Shown in pieces: positions 16,346 through 24,974 of a DNA stretch of 64,000 nucleotides. A program made the position numbers and the translations under genes. The notes below the pieces were generated by a model. That model had not been told where the DNA came from. It made no database searches and was given only the letters and a program-made list of their open reading frames with translations. Position 1 is the stretch's first letter. The number at the start of each line of letters is the position of its first letter. The stretch spans positions 1-64,000 of the forward strand of contig CANNOC010000004.1 in assembly GCA_947507155.1 (NCBI GenBank), written 5' to 3'. Source of the DNA: an uncultured Collinsella sp. (GTDB lineage: Bacteria > Actinomycetota > Coriobacteriia > Coriobacteriales > Coriobacteriaceae).

Positions 16346-18040
16346 TTATTCGCCGGTAGGCGGTTGCGGTGCGGACGAGGTGTGGGTCGAGCCTTCGCCG
16401 CCGTCCTGGCGCGGCTTGCGGGAGCGACGGCGGCGACGGCGCTTTTGACCCTGGTCGGCCGAGCCCTCGCCACCGCGATCCTCGCGCGGCTCGCGCTCGT
16501 CGCGAGCGGCGCCACGCGAAGCCTTGGCAGCCGCTCCCCCGCCATCCCCGGGACGACGGCGCGTGACCTTGACTTCGCCATCCGAAACCTGATCGGCCAC
16601 AGAAGGAACCGAGGGCTTCTGCTGCGTGCCCGAGGAATGGCGACGACGCGGACGTGGCATGCGCTCCTCCTCACCACGCGGCTTGCCGCCCTTGTCGGCA
16701 GGCGCGTCGGAACCCGAGCCACCCTTGGGAGCGGCACCGGCCTCGCGAGCGGCTGCGGCGCGGAAGGCGTCCTCGCGCTCCTCGCTCGACAGGTGACGGC
16801 GGCGACGACGCGTGGGGTTCATGCCACCGCCGCGGTTTTGCTGCTGGGGCTGCTGAGCCTCGCGCTCGCGGGAAGCGTTCTTACCCGCGGCCTCGCCATT
16901 GTCGACGGACGCCGCGCGCTTGCGGCGGCGACGGCCACCAGCTGCCTCCTCGGCCTCGGGTGCCTCGGCCTTGCCGCGGCCCTTTCCACGGCCACGGCCC
17001 TCGCCCTGGCCCTGAGCGGTGCGAGCATCGGATTCGGCATCGCGACGACGGCGCTTGGGCATCGATGTGCCGGCCAGACGATCGGCACTCGACAGGCCAT
17101 CGCCCACGTCAACGCCGTTCTCGCGATCGAGTTCCATGAGCGCCAGGCGCATCTCGGGCGACTCGATGCGCTCGAGCACATCGCGCGTCACACAGTCGGG
17201 GCGGCAGTTGCAGCCCTGTTCGGCGGCCTTCTTTTTGCAGCCCTCCGAGCACGTCATATCGGCCAGGTTGACCTTAAAGACCTTGCCGTTCTCCAGGCGC
17301 AGCACCAGCTGCTCACGCGGCGTGTCATATTCCTGGATACGCGCCTTGCCAAGCGGCGTATCGATGAGCGTCTTCTTTTTGGGCGCACGGCTCTTAAAGT
17401 CCTTGTACGCCTCGAACTCATAGCGCAGGCAGCACATCAGGCGGCCGCAAACGCCACTGATCTTGGACGAGTTGAGCGGCAGGTCCTGCTCTTTTGCCAT
17501 GCGAATCGAGACGGGCTCAAACTGTCCGCCAAAGCGCGTGCAGCAGAGCTCCTGTCCGCATTGGGCATAGCCGCCCACAAGGCGGGTCTCATCGCGCACG
17601 CCGATCTGACGCATGTCGACGCGAATGTGCAGCGTCGAGGACAGGTCCTTGACGAGCTGACGAAAATCGACGCGCTCCTCGGCCGCAAAGTAGAACACGG
17701 CCTTCTCGCCGCCAAACAGGTACTCGACGCCGACCGGCTTCATCTCGAGGTCGAGCTCTTTGACGAGACGGCGGAAATCGACCATCGCCTCGTCGCCCTG
17801 GATGGCCAGGTCGTCGGCAAGCTGCAGGTCGATGTCGCTCGCCACGCGCAGCACGGGCTTGAGCGGCTGGCCGATCTCATCTTGCGGCACCTCGAAGGGA
17901 TCGGCCGTGACCAGGCCGATCTCGGTCCCGCGCTCGGTGGAGCAAATGGCATAATCGGCCTCGAGGATATCCAGATCCTGCGGGTCAAACCACAGGTCGC
18001 GCGAGGCGTAGGTAAACTTAACGGGTACGACTAACGGCAT
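16346..18040 (-). CDS. ricT: PSP1 domain protein (RicT/YaaT-like) with long basic tail
   Basis: 564 residues. Residues 1-290 are the PSP1/YaaT domain, including CAQCGQELCCTRFGG and CGRLMCCLRYE, cysteines that ligate an iron-sulfur cluster in the Bacillus Ric complex. RicT works there with RicA and RicF in RNA processing and development. The family is usually near 280 residues; here some 250 extra residues form a disordered tail very rich in Arg, Lys, Gly, Glu and Gln (GRGRGKGRGK, GGRRRRKRAA, RRRRRRSRKPRQDGG). Its start overlaps the end of holB by 10 bp. Confidence 0.85.
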   Translation of the reverse strand: MPLVVPVKFTYASRDLWFDPQDLDILEADYAICSTERGTEIGLVTADPFEVPQDEIGQPLKPVLRVASDIDLQLADDLAIQGDEAMVDFRRLVKELDLEMKPVGVEYLFGGEKAVFYFAAEERVDFRQLVKDLSSTLHIRVDMRQIGVRDETRLVGGYAQCGQELCCTRFGGQFEPVSIRMAKEQDLPLNSSKISGVCGRLMCCLRYEFEAYKDFKSRAPKKKTLIDTPLGKARIQEYDTPREQLVLRLENGKVFKVNLADMTCSEGCKKKAAEQGCNCRPDCVTRDVLERIESPEMRLALMELDRENGVDVGDGLSSADRLAGTSMPKRRRRDAESDARTAQGQGEGRGRGKGRGKAEAPEAEEAAGGRRRRKRAASVDNGEAAGKNASREREAQQPQQQNRGGGMNPTRRRRRHLSSEEREDAFRAAAAREAGAAPKGGSGSDAPADKGGKPRGEEERMPRPRRRHSSGTQQKPSVPSVADQVSDGEVKVTRRRPGDGGGAAAKASRGAARDEREPREDRGGEGSADQGQKRRRRRRSRKPRQDGGEGSTHTSSAPQPPTGE

Positions 18041-19158
18041 TTCAGTGCCTTCCTGATATCGAACAGCATGACCTCGATGGCCAGCTGGGGAGTAACGTTT
18101 CTGGCGATGTTGCGCTCGGCGGTCGCGACCGCCTCGAGCGCCCGGGTGGCACCCGCAGCATTCGTCGCGGCGGCAAGCCGCCCGATCGTGTCGCGCACGT
18201 CTTCGTTCACGACGTCGGCCGCCTCGTCCTGAAGCGTCAGCAGCACGTCGCGCATGAGCGTCCGCGCGCTCGCCAGCGCTTCCATGATACCCGAACGCTC
18301 GCGCGCGTTGAGTTCGCGCTTGTTGCGGTCCTCAAGCTGCTTCAATGCTCCACGCGACAGATAGTCGGCGTTTTGCTCGAGCACCTTTTCCTGTGTGGAC
18401 TTGACCTCGGCGAGCGGTGCCTTAACGGCGACGATGAGCGACTTGGCGCGGCTGAGCACATCAGCCTCGTCGGCAGCGATGAGCGAATCGATGGCGCGGA
18501 CCATTTGGCGGCGAGCATCCTGGCGCTCGGCACTCTTAAGGAACTCGATGCCGCGTGTGGGGCTTCCCGCCACGGCGACCGCCATGCGGCAACGCGCGAG
18601 GTCCTGACCCGTCGCGCGACTCACGGCCTGCGCGGCCACGGTGGGCGACACCAACCGAAACGGCACGCACTGACAGCGGCTCACGATGGTGGGCAACATC
18701 ACGTCTGCCGAGGTGCCCAACAAGATGAACATAACGCCCTCGGGCGGCTCCTCGAGTGTCTTGAGCAGCGCGTTGGCGGTGTTAGCGCGCAGTTGCTCGG
18801 CACGATCGATGATGTAGACCTTGGCCTTGGCACGGATGGGCGCCAGCGGCACGTCATCGAGCAGCTCGCGGGTCTGGGCAATGAGGTAGCCTGTGGCGCT
18901 CTCGGGCGTGTAATAGTGCACGTCAGGATGCGTATGCCGAGCAACGCGTACGCAGCTGTCGCATGCTCCGCAGCCGTCCTGCTCGCACAGGAAGGCCTGG
19001 GCGAGCGCCCATGCGGCATCGAGCTTGCCGGCACCGGGAGCGCCCAAAAACAGGTAGGCGTGCGATGCGCGGCCGCTGGCGACGGCGTTGGTCAAAAAAT
19101 CGCGAACGCGCTCTTGGGTGTCGAGCTTGGCCAGCAGGCTTGCCTGAGCGGGGGCCAT
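18031..19158 (-). CDS. holB: DNA polymerase III, delta-prime subunit
   Basis: 375 residues. An AAA+ clamp-loader domain with P-loop FLGAPGAGKLDA, the zinc-binding CEQDGCGACDSC...H segment (about 55-75), and the SRCQ sensor motif within IVSRCQCVPF. It helps load the beta clamp during replication. The start at 19156-19158 was chosen because AAGGAGG precedes it inside the end of tmk; the genes nearly touch. The order tmk-holB-ricT matches the conserved Firmicutes cluster tmk...holB-yaaT. Confidence 0.9.
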   Translation of the reverse strand: MAPAQASLLAKLDTQERVRDFLTNAVASGRASHAYLFLGAPGAGKLDAAWALAQAFLCEQDGCGACDSCVRVARHTHPDVHYYTPESATGYLIAQTRELLDDVPLAPIRAKAKVYIIDRAEQLRANTANALLKTLEEPPEGVMFILLGTSADVMLPTIVSRCQCVPFRLVSPTVAAQAVSRATGQDLARCRMAVAVAGSPTRGIEFLKSAERQDARRQMVRAIDSLIAADEADVLSRAKSLIVAVKAPLAEVKSTQEKVLEQNADYLSRGALKQLEDRNKRELNARERSGIMEALASARTLMRDVLLTLQDEAADVVNEDVRDTIGRLAAATNAAGATRALEAVATAERNIARNVTPQLAIEVMLFDIRKALKCR

Positions 19159-19159
19159 G

Positions 19160-19843
19160 TTACTCGGCCTCCTTGGCAAGCGCGGCGGCGACAGCATCTT
19201 GCGAAATGTCGAGACCGTACGCGCGAATCTGCTCGACCGTCTTCTCGAAGACTTCCTCGACGGTCGCAGTGGCGTCGATGAGCTTTACGCGGTTTGGCTC
19301 CTCGGCAGCAATAGCGCAGAATCCCTGGTAGACACGCTCCTGGAATGCCATGCCTTTTGCCTCCATGCGATCTGCCGCGCCACGGGCTGCCATGCGTAGC
19401 GCCGCCTGCTCGGGCGTGATGTGGTAGACGAGCGTGAGCGCCGGATGCGTACCGGCGACAGCCAGGTTGTTGGCATCGCGTACCATCTGACGGTCGAGGC
19501 CATCGGCAAACGCCTGGTAGCAGGTCGTGGAGTCGTAGAAGCGATCGCACAGGACTACCTTGCCGGCCGCGAGGGCGGGAGCTATGACCTCGTGCACCAA
19601 CTGGGCACGCGCCGCCTCGTAGAGCAGCAACTCGCAGGTGTCTCCCATCGCCGTATTGGCGGGGTCGAGCAGCAGAGCACGGATCTTTTCGCTGATGGCG
19701 GTGCCGCCCGGCTCGCGCAGGCTCACAACCTGGTAGCCAGCGAGTTCGAGCGCGCGGGCAAGCAGACGCGCCTGCGTGGACTTGCCGGCACCATCGACGC
19801 CCTCGAGCGTGATAAAGCTATGTTGAGCGGGCTCAAAAGCCAT
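19160..19843 (-). CDS. tmk: Thymidylate kinase
   Basis: 227 residues. P-loop ITLEGVDGAGKSTQARLLA, the DR(F/Y) motif in VVLCDRFYDSTTCYQAFADG and the lid region MAARGAADRMEAKG are diagnostic. It phosphorylates dTMP to dTDP for DNA synthesis. AGGAAGGGGC precedes the ATG. First gene of the tmk-holB-ricT operon; an inverted-repeat element lies about 110 bp upstream. Confidence 0.96.
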   Translation of the reverse strand: MAFEPAQHSFITLEGVDGAGKSTQARLLARALELAGYQVVSLREPGGTAISEKIRALLLDPANTAMGDTCELLLYEAARAQLVHEVIAPALAAGKVVLCDRFYDSTTCYQAFADGLDRQMVRDANNLAVAGTHPALTLVYHITPEQAALRMAARGAADRMEAKGMAFQERVYQGFCAIAAEEPNRVKLIDATATVEEVFEKTVEQIRAYGLDISQDAVAAALAKEAE

Positions 19844-19950
19844 GGGCGCAGCCCCTTCCTATAAGGCGCGTAAATGCAGATATATCAACCAAGCCATGAT
19901 ACCCCAGGGGCAGGCGCGCCCCCAATGGCTAAAGGTGTCTTTCCAAAGTC

Positions 19951-20009
19951 GCGGTGAAATAGGGACTGATTGAAGCTCTGAGACCGCCAAACAGTCCCTA
20001 TTTCACCGC
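19951..20009. repeat. Perfect 18-bp inverted repeat element
   Basis: Arms at 19951-19968 (GCGGTGAAATAGGGACTG) and 19992-20009 are exact complements around a 23-base centre. The element sits between the divergent tmk and zinc-ribbon genes. The AGGGACTG end resembles the GGGAC cores of other intergenic repeats in this window. Confidence 0.75.
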
Positions 20010-20082
20010 AACTTATGATGGAGAATTTTGGACGCTGGGTATAATCGTCGTATTGCATTGAAATGTGGCGAAAGGAGTGGCA

Positions 20083-21066
20083 ATGTCTCGGTATTGCGCC
20101 TCGTGCGGCAAGCTTCTTGCAGATAATGCCAAGTTCTGCACCTCGTGCGGTGCACCCGTTGAGCAAACAGCCGCGAGCGATAGCCAGCCCGCTTTCGAGC
20201 AGACCGGTTCCCTCGATACGCCGCAAGCCAAGGCGGACGACCCCCTCGCCTATCGCCCCGACCCCGCCGCAGGCCCCGCGGCCGTCGAGACCACGCAGCG
20301 CATACCCGTCGCGAGCGGCTCGTCCCAACAGGAGCCGGCTCCCGCATACGCGCCCGCTTCGCCACAGACCCCCGCCCCCAAAAAGAGCGGCACCGGGCCG
20401 CTTATCGCCGTTATCGTTGTGCTGGTGGCAATCATCATCGCCCTGGTCGTTTTCTTTGTGATCAAGCCTTTCGACAACGCCGCCACGCAGACGACTACCG
20501 AGGTAGCTAAGCTGCACCATGACGTCGACGACGATGACCTAAAGCCTCTCGGCGATCCCAACAGCCTGTACGACGATGATGACGATGACGACGAGGATGG
20601 CGGCGAAGCAACGCTCTCCGAGCAGAACCTCTACCGCCGACTGAGCGAATACTACGACTTGCTCGAAGACCTCGACAACTACGTCCGTGGCTGCGCGCAG
20701 AACTTCAACGGCAGCTATCTGGAAGAAGATCGCACCACCCGTCAAAATCTCGCCGACGTCGCCGAGCGCACAGAGGACACCATCGAGCAGTATTACGACA
20801 TCGTCGAGGACCTGGACGTCCCGACGAGCTCTAAGAACTACAGTTCCTGGAAAGACATCGTTGCCCTGTATGACGACCTGGATCACCGCATTGACGCAAT
20901 CTGTGATGCCTGGGAGATCAGCCTGAAATACACCAAGCCTGCGGATCACAAGAATGAGATCGTGGCGCCGCTGTCGCGCGACAACGTGGCGGGCACCAAT
21001 GACAATAAGTACCGCCTAGACTTTGAGGAGCGCTACCCCGGCGCCAAACCCGTCGAAGTGAACTAG
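20083..21066 (+). CDS. Zinc-ribbon membrane protein of unknown function
   Basis: 327 residues. The N-terminal CASCGKLLADNAKFCTSCGA is a zinc ribbon (residues 4-23). A Pro/Ala/Thr-rich linker leads to a transmembrane helix (about 107-130), then an Asp-rich stretch and an external alpha-helical domain rich in Asp, Tyr and Leu. This architecture (zinc ribbon, one helix, extracytoplasmic domain) is common in Gram-positive membrane proteins without assigned function. The start has AAAGGAGTGGCA upstream; TATAAT at about 20040 is a likely -10 box. Confidence 0.7.
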   Translation: MSRYCASCGKLLADNAKFCTSCGAPVEQTAASDSQPAFEQTGSLDTPQAKADDPLAYRPDPAAGPAAVETTQRIPVASGSSQQEPAPAYAPASPQTPAPKKSGTGPLIAVIVVLVAIIIALVVFFVIKPFDNAATQTTTEVAKLHHDVDDDDLKPLGDPNSLYDDDDDDDEDGGEATLSEQNLYRRLSEYYDLLEDLDNYVRGCAQNFNGSYLEEDRTTRQNLADVAERTEDTIEQYYDIVEDLDVPTSSKNYSSWKDIVALYDDLDHRIDAICDAWEISLKYTKPADHKNEIVAPLSRDNVAGTNDNKYRLDFEERYPGAKPVEVN

Positions 21067-21086
21067 CGCTTTGTCGTTCCCGAGCC

Positions 21087-21140
21087 GGCAGTTAGGGACG
21101 TTCCTAAACTGCCGGCAGAAAAGGAACGTCCCTAACTGCC
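21087..21140. repeat. Perfect 19-bp inverted repeat with GGGACGTTCC core
   Basis: GGCAGTTAGGGACGTTCCT at 21087-21105 and its exact complement at 21122-21140 flank a 16-base centre that itself contains the palindrome CTGCCGGCAG. It is immediately followed by the terminator at 21145-21185. Confidence 0.8.
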
Positions 21141-21144
21141 AGAT

Positions 21145-21185
21145 AAAAAAACGAGCGAGGATTTTGAGGTCCTCGCTCGTTTTTG
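21145..21185. terminator. Bidirectional terminator between convergent genes
   Basis: A 10-bp perfect stem, ACGAGCGAGG with CCTCGCTCGT, has a run of A before it and a run of T after it, so it can stop both the zinc-ribbon gene and the topoisomerase gene. Confidence 0.9.
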
Positions 21186-21211
21186 TTTTAGGTGATGTCT
21201 CGACCGTGCGG

Positions 21212-23818
21212 CTACTTGTCGGCAGCGGTCTTTTTGGTAGTCGACTTCTTGGCCGTCGTCTTTTTGGCCGTCGTCTTTTTGGCGGTCGTCTTCTTGGCAG
21301 CAGTCTTCTTTGCCGCCGTCGTCTTCTTGGCCGTGCTCGCCTTAGTCGTGGTCTTGCGGCCGCGGGCGGGCTTCTTCTCCTTGGTCGGGCAGTCCATGTT
21401 GACGCAGATACGCCACGGGCCGCGCGCCGTGTTGACCACCACGATGGGGGCGCCGCACTCGGGACAGGTCTCGCCCGTCGCCTCGAGCTTGCCGCGCGCC
21501 GGCAGCGGATAGCTCACGCCGCAGTCATCGTAGTTGGTGCAGCGGATAAAGCGCTTGCCGCTCTTCTCGCTCTTGTGCGCAATCAGATCGCCATGGCGTC
21601 CGGCCTCGGCACACACCTTGCACTCGCCCACCTTAAGGTCGGGCTCGTAGTTGGTGGGGCATGTGGGGTTCACGCAAATCTCGAAAGCCTTTTGGCGGAA
21701 CGGCTGACACTTAATGCGCGGCGCACCGCACTCGGGGCACACGGCGGCCTCGCCCTCTAGCGGGCTCACCTTGACGCCACTCGGCACCGGATAGGTCACG
21801 TCGCAGTCGGGCCATCCCATGCAGCCGATAAAGCTGCCGCGGGTCTTGGCACTCGTCTTCATAACCAAGTCCTTGCCGCACTTGGGGCAGGCGCCCACGC
21901 GCGCATCGGCCGTGACGGCGTCGCTGATGGCGTCGCCCAGCTCCTGCGTATGCTTGAGCAGCTCGTCGAGCACGCCGGCCAGCAGCGCGCGCGAGTGCGT
22001 CACGACATGCTCTTCGGTGTCCTCGCCGCGCTCCACACGGGTCATATCGCCATCGAGCTCGCTGGTCATATCGGGGCTCGTGATGCGCGGGGCAAACTGC
22101 GACAGCGCATCGATGATGGCGATGCCCAGCTGACTCGGCTCCACGGGATCATTTTTGAGATAGCGCACGGCATACAGGCGCTCGATGATGCTCGCGCGCG
22201 TTGACTTGGTACCCAGGCCGCGCTTTTCCATCTCCTGCACGAGCTTGCCCTGGCTGTAGCGCGCGGGCGGCTCGGTCTGCTTGGCCTCGAGCTTAATGTC
22301 GAACACGTCGACCGTATCGCCCTGCTCAAGCGGCGGCATCTGCTCGTCGCGCTTGAGTCCATACGGGTACGCCTCACGGAAGCCGGGGGTCACGAGCACG
22401 TCGCCCGAGGCCACGAACGGCTCGCCGTTCACGTCGAGCTCGAGCTTGGTGTTCTCGATGGTCGCGGGACCCATGAGCGTTGCCAGGAAGCGACGGGCGA
22501 TGAGGTCGTAGAGCTTGCGCTGGCCGCCATCGAGCGTGGACGGATCGCCCTCGCCCGTGGGATAGATAGGCGGGTGGTCGGTGGTCTCGACTTTGCCCCG
22601 CGTGGGCTTCATGGGGCCGGCGAGCACCTTTTTGCATACAGGTGCCAGCGCCGGATTGATCTTTGCCAGGTCGCTCACCACGGCGCCCAGGTCGAGCGTC
22701 GCGGGGTACACGGTGTTGTCGACACGCGGGTAGCTGATGAGGCCCGCCATGTAGAGGGACTCGGCGATGCGCATGGTACGCGCAGGCGAGATGCCCTCGG
22801 CTGCGGCGGCAGCCTGCAGCGAAGTGGTCGCAAACGGCGTGGGCGGCTGCTGCTTGCGCGAACGCTTGGTCACCGCGGCGACGGTTGCCGTCGCAACGCC
22901 GTCAACATGGCCGTACGCCGTCTCGGCAGCATCCTTGTCGGTAAAGCGCGCCGTCTTGTGCGCAATCTTAAAGCGGTCGTCCTCGGCAGCACCCTGCGCG
23001 GCGCCCATGCCGCGGATCTGCCAATAATCCTCGGGCACAAACGCCATGCGCTCGCGCTCGCGCTCAACCACCAGGGCGAGCGTCGGCGTCTGCACGCGGC
23101 CGGCGGAACGCACGTTGCCAAAGCCGCCAAACTTGGCGAGCGTCAGGTAGCGCGTGAGCACCGCGCCCCAAATGAGGTCGATGTGCTGACGGCTCTCGCC
23201 GGCGTCGGCCAAGTTCTGGTCGAGCGAGACGAGATTATCGAAGGCCTGCGTGATCTCGGCCTTGGTAAACGAAGAATACTGGGCGCGGGCGACCGGCAAG
23301 TCGGGCGCAACCTCGCGCACCTTGTTAAGGGCGTCCGAACCGATCAGCTCGCCCTCGCGATCGAAATCCGTGGCGATAATGACGCTATCAGACTTTTTAG
23401 CGAGGTTCTTGAGCGAACGAATGAGTTCCTTCTCGGCCGGTAGCTTAATGACGGGCGCCCAGGTGAGGTAAGGCAGGCTCTCGAGTTTCCAGCCCTTGAT
23501 TGAGATGCCATCGGCAAGAAACGGCTTGCGCTTGGTGTCGTAGGGCGGACGCGCCAGGCCATCGGGTATGTCGGCCGGCAGCATCTCGCCGTCCTCGGTG
23601 ACCGAATACCAGCCCAGCTTTTTATCGAACAGCACGCTGTCGCAAAAATCGGGCGCTAGGATGTGACCGGCAAGGCCGATGGTCACGCACTCCTCGCCCT
23701 TCCACTCAAAACGGTAGATGGCGGTGTTGTACACCTTGTCCTTTTTGGGCTTGCCCGTGGACAGACGCTCGGCGATCTGACGCGCGGCGTCGTTTTTCTC
23801 GGCGATGATGAGCTTCAA
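21212..23818 (-). CDS. Type IA DNA topoisomerase with three zinc ribbons and a Lys-rich tail
   Basis: 868 residues. The Toprim domain (MKLIIAEKNDAARQIAERLS; IIATDFDREGELIGSDAL), the active-site tyrosine in AGLISYPRVDNTVYP, and the gate domains are clear. Zinc ribbons follow: CPKCGKDLVMK...CMGWPDC, CPECGAPRIK...CVNPTC with CKVC...C, and CPECGAPIVV...C. The last 50 residues repeat TAKKT/AAKKT. It relaxes negative supercoils. The tyrosine motif and TOPRIM style are nearer to TopB/archaeal TopA than to classical TopA, so I leave the symbol blank. The start is TTG at 23816-23818 with AGGAG 7 bp upstream. Confidence 0.9.
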   Translation of the reverse strand: MKLIIAEKNDAARQIAERLSTGKPKKDKVYNTAIYRFEWKGEECVTIGLAGHILAPDFCDSVLFDKKLGWYSVTEDGEMLPADIPDGLARPPYDTKRKPFLADGISIKGWKLESLPYLTWAPVIKLPAEKELIRSLKNLAKKSDSVIIATDFDREGELIGSDALNKVREVAPDLPVARAQYSSFTKAEITQAFDNLVSLDQNLADAGESRQHIDLIWGAVLTRYLTLAKFGGFGNVRSAGRVQTPTLALVVERERERMAFVPEDYWQIRGMGAAQGAAEDDRFKIAHKTARFTDKDAAETAYGHVDGVATATVAAVTKRSRKQQPPTPFATTSLQAAAAAEGISPARTMRIAESLYMAGLISYPRVDNTVYPATLDLGAVVSDLAKINPALAPVCKKVLAGPMKPTRGKVETTDHPPIYPTGEGDPSTLDGGQRKLYDLIARRFLATLMGPATIENTKLELDVNGEPFVASGDVLVTPGFREAYPYGLKRDEQMPPLEQGDTVDVFDIKLEAKQTEPPARYSQGKLVQEMEKRGLGTKSTRASIIERLYAVRYLKNDPVEPSQLGIAIIDALSQFAPRITSPDMTSELDGDMTRVERGEDTEEHVVTHSRALLAGVLDELLKHTQELGDAISDAVTADARVGACPKCGKDLVMKTSAKTRGSFIGCMGWPDCDVTYPVPSGVKVSPLEGEAAVCPECGAPRIKCQPFRQKAFEICVNPTCPTNYEPDLKVGECKVCAEAGRHGDLIAHKSEKSGKRFIRCTNYDDCGVSYPLPARGKLEATGETCPECGAPIVVVNTARGPWRICVNMDCPTKEKKPARGRKTTTKASTAKKTTAAKKTAAKKTTAKKTTAKKTTAKKSTTKKTAADK

Positions 23819-23872
23819 AAGAGGCTCCTATCTCGTATCTCTGCGGCTACGCCCGCCCGTATGGCGGCCGAC

Positions 23873-24556
23873 TTACGCCCTTGCTTGCTCAATCTGCCCG
23901 ATGAGCCAATCGCACCAGGCATCCATGCCCTCGCCCTTGCGCGCGCTCACGGCAAACCGCGGCGCCTGCGGATTGAGGTCATCGAGTGTCTTAGTATACC
24001 TATCCATGTCAAAATCGAAAGCCGGGGCCACGTCGACCTTGTTGAGCAGCTGTGCGCCGGCGTGTTGGAAGATGCCCGGGTACTTGACGGGCTTGTCGTC
24101 GCCCTCGGGCACCGAGAGGATCATGATAGACAGGTTCTCGCCCAGGTCAAAGTCGACTGGGCAGACCAGGTTGCCCACGTTTTCGATAAAGATGACGTCG
24201 ATGTTTTCCAGGCCCACAGCCTGGTCGAAGGCGTCAACGGCCTCCATGATCATGTTGCCCTCGAGGTGGCACAGGCCGCCCGTGTTGATTTGGATGGCGG
24301 GCATGCCGGCTTCCTTCATGGTGATGGCGTCGACGTCCGAGGCGATATCGCCCTCGATGACGGCGCAGCGCAAGCCGGCCTTGTCGCGCAGGCGCTCGTT
24401 GGTGCCCAGAATCGTAGTGGTCTTGCCCGAGCCAGGGCTCGACAGCACATTGATCACATAGGTGCCTGTCTCATTAAATCGCTGACGCAGCTGATCTGCC
24501 AGGCGCTCGTTGCGCGACAGGATCGGCGACGCGATATCAATCGTTTTCTCGGCCAT
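23873..24556 (-). CDS. hypB: Hydrogenase nickel-insertion GTPase HypB
   Basis: 227 residues. P-loop NVLSSPGSGKTTTIL, the GDIASDVDA switch, GGLCHLEGNMI with the metal-binding Cys-His pair, and the LLNKVD guanine motif identify HypB. It supplies nickel to [NiFe]-hydrogenase with HypA. It has no N-terminal His-rich nickel-storage stretch. hypA is 55 bp upstream; no hydrogenase structural gene is in the window. AAGGAG precedes the ATG. Confidence 0.94.
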   Translation of the reverse strand: MAEKTIDIASPILSRNERLADQLRQRFNETGTYVINVLSSPGSGKTTTILGTNERLRDKAGLRCAVIEGDIASDVDAITMKEAGMPAIQINTGGLCHLEGNMIMEAVDAFDQAVGLENIDVIFIENVGNLVCPVDFDLGENLSIMILSVPEGDDKPVKYPGIFQHAGAQLLNKVDVAPAFDFDMDRYTKTLDDLNPQAPRFAVSARKGEGMDAWCDWLIGQIEQARA

Positions 24557-24580
24557 ACTTAGCGCTCCTTACTTTAGCCC

Positions 24581-24603
24581 CTTTGTACCCTGTCCCCAGG
24601 TGG
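24581..24603. repeat. GGGGACAGGG-type repeat fragment between hypA and hypB
   Basis: The minus strand of the hypA-hypB gap contains CACCTGGGGACAGGGTACAA, related to the GGGACAG cores of the other intergenic repeats. No second arm is present, so it may be a single REP unit. Confidence 0.4.
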
Positions 24604-24611
24604 CTGGCGGG

Positions 24612-24968
24612 TTAATCGTCGGGGGTTTCGATTTCGATACTGGCGATGTCGAGCTCGCGGCCGTGCAGCAGACGCACGTTGGCGCCGCCACACTGGGGAC
24701 AGCGGCAATGGAAGCGGTCGTGCTCAAAGACCTCGCCGCAGTCCAGGCACTCGCTTTGTGGATGGACTTCCTCCACAGCAAGCTCGCAGCCGCGCGTGAG
24801 CGGGTCCTCGTCGCGAAACGTCTCCCAGGCAAAGTCGAGCGCCTCGCGCACGACCTCGGTCATATCCCCGATACGCAGCGTCACCAAAACGGCGCGCGAG
24901 GCCCCCGCCCCACGCGCCGCGCGAATCACTGTATCGAGTATGCCGTTGACAATGCCAACTTCGTGCAT
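24612..24968 (-). CDS. hypA: Hydrogenase maturation nickel chaperone HypA
   Basis: 118 residues. The invariant start MHE (nickel-binding His2), and a zinc site CLDCGEVFE...CRCPQCG (about 75-95) define HypA. It hands nickel to HypB. It begins 6 bp after tatC and so is probably in one transcript with tatA-tatC. Confidence 0.94.
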   Translation of the reverse strand: MHEVGIVNGILDTVIRAARGAGASRAVLVTLRIGDMTEVVREALDFAWETFRDEDPLTRGCELAVEEVHPQSECLDCGEVFEHDRFHCRCPQCGGANVRLLHGRELDIASIEIETPDD

Positions 24969-24974
24969 ACCGTT

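Noticed and set aside
21220-21350. Direct repeats resembling a minisatellite
   Set aside because: They encode the Lys-rich tail of the topoisomerase in frame.
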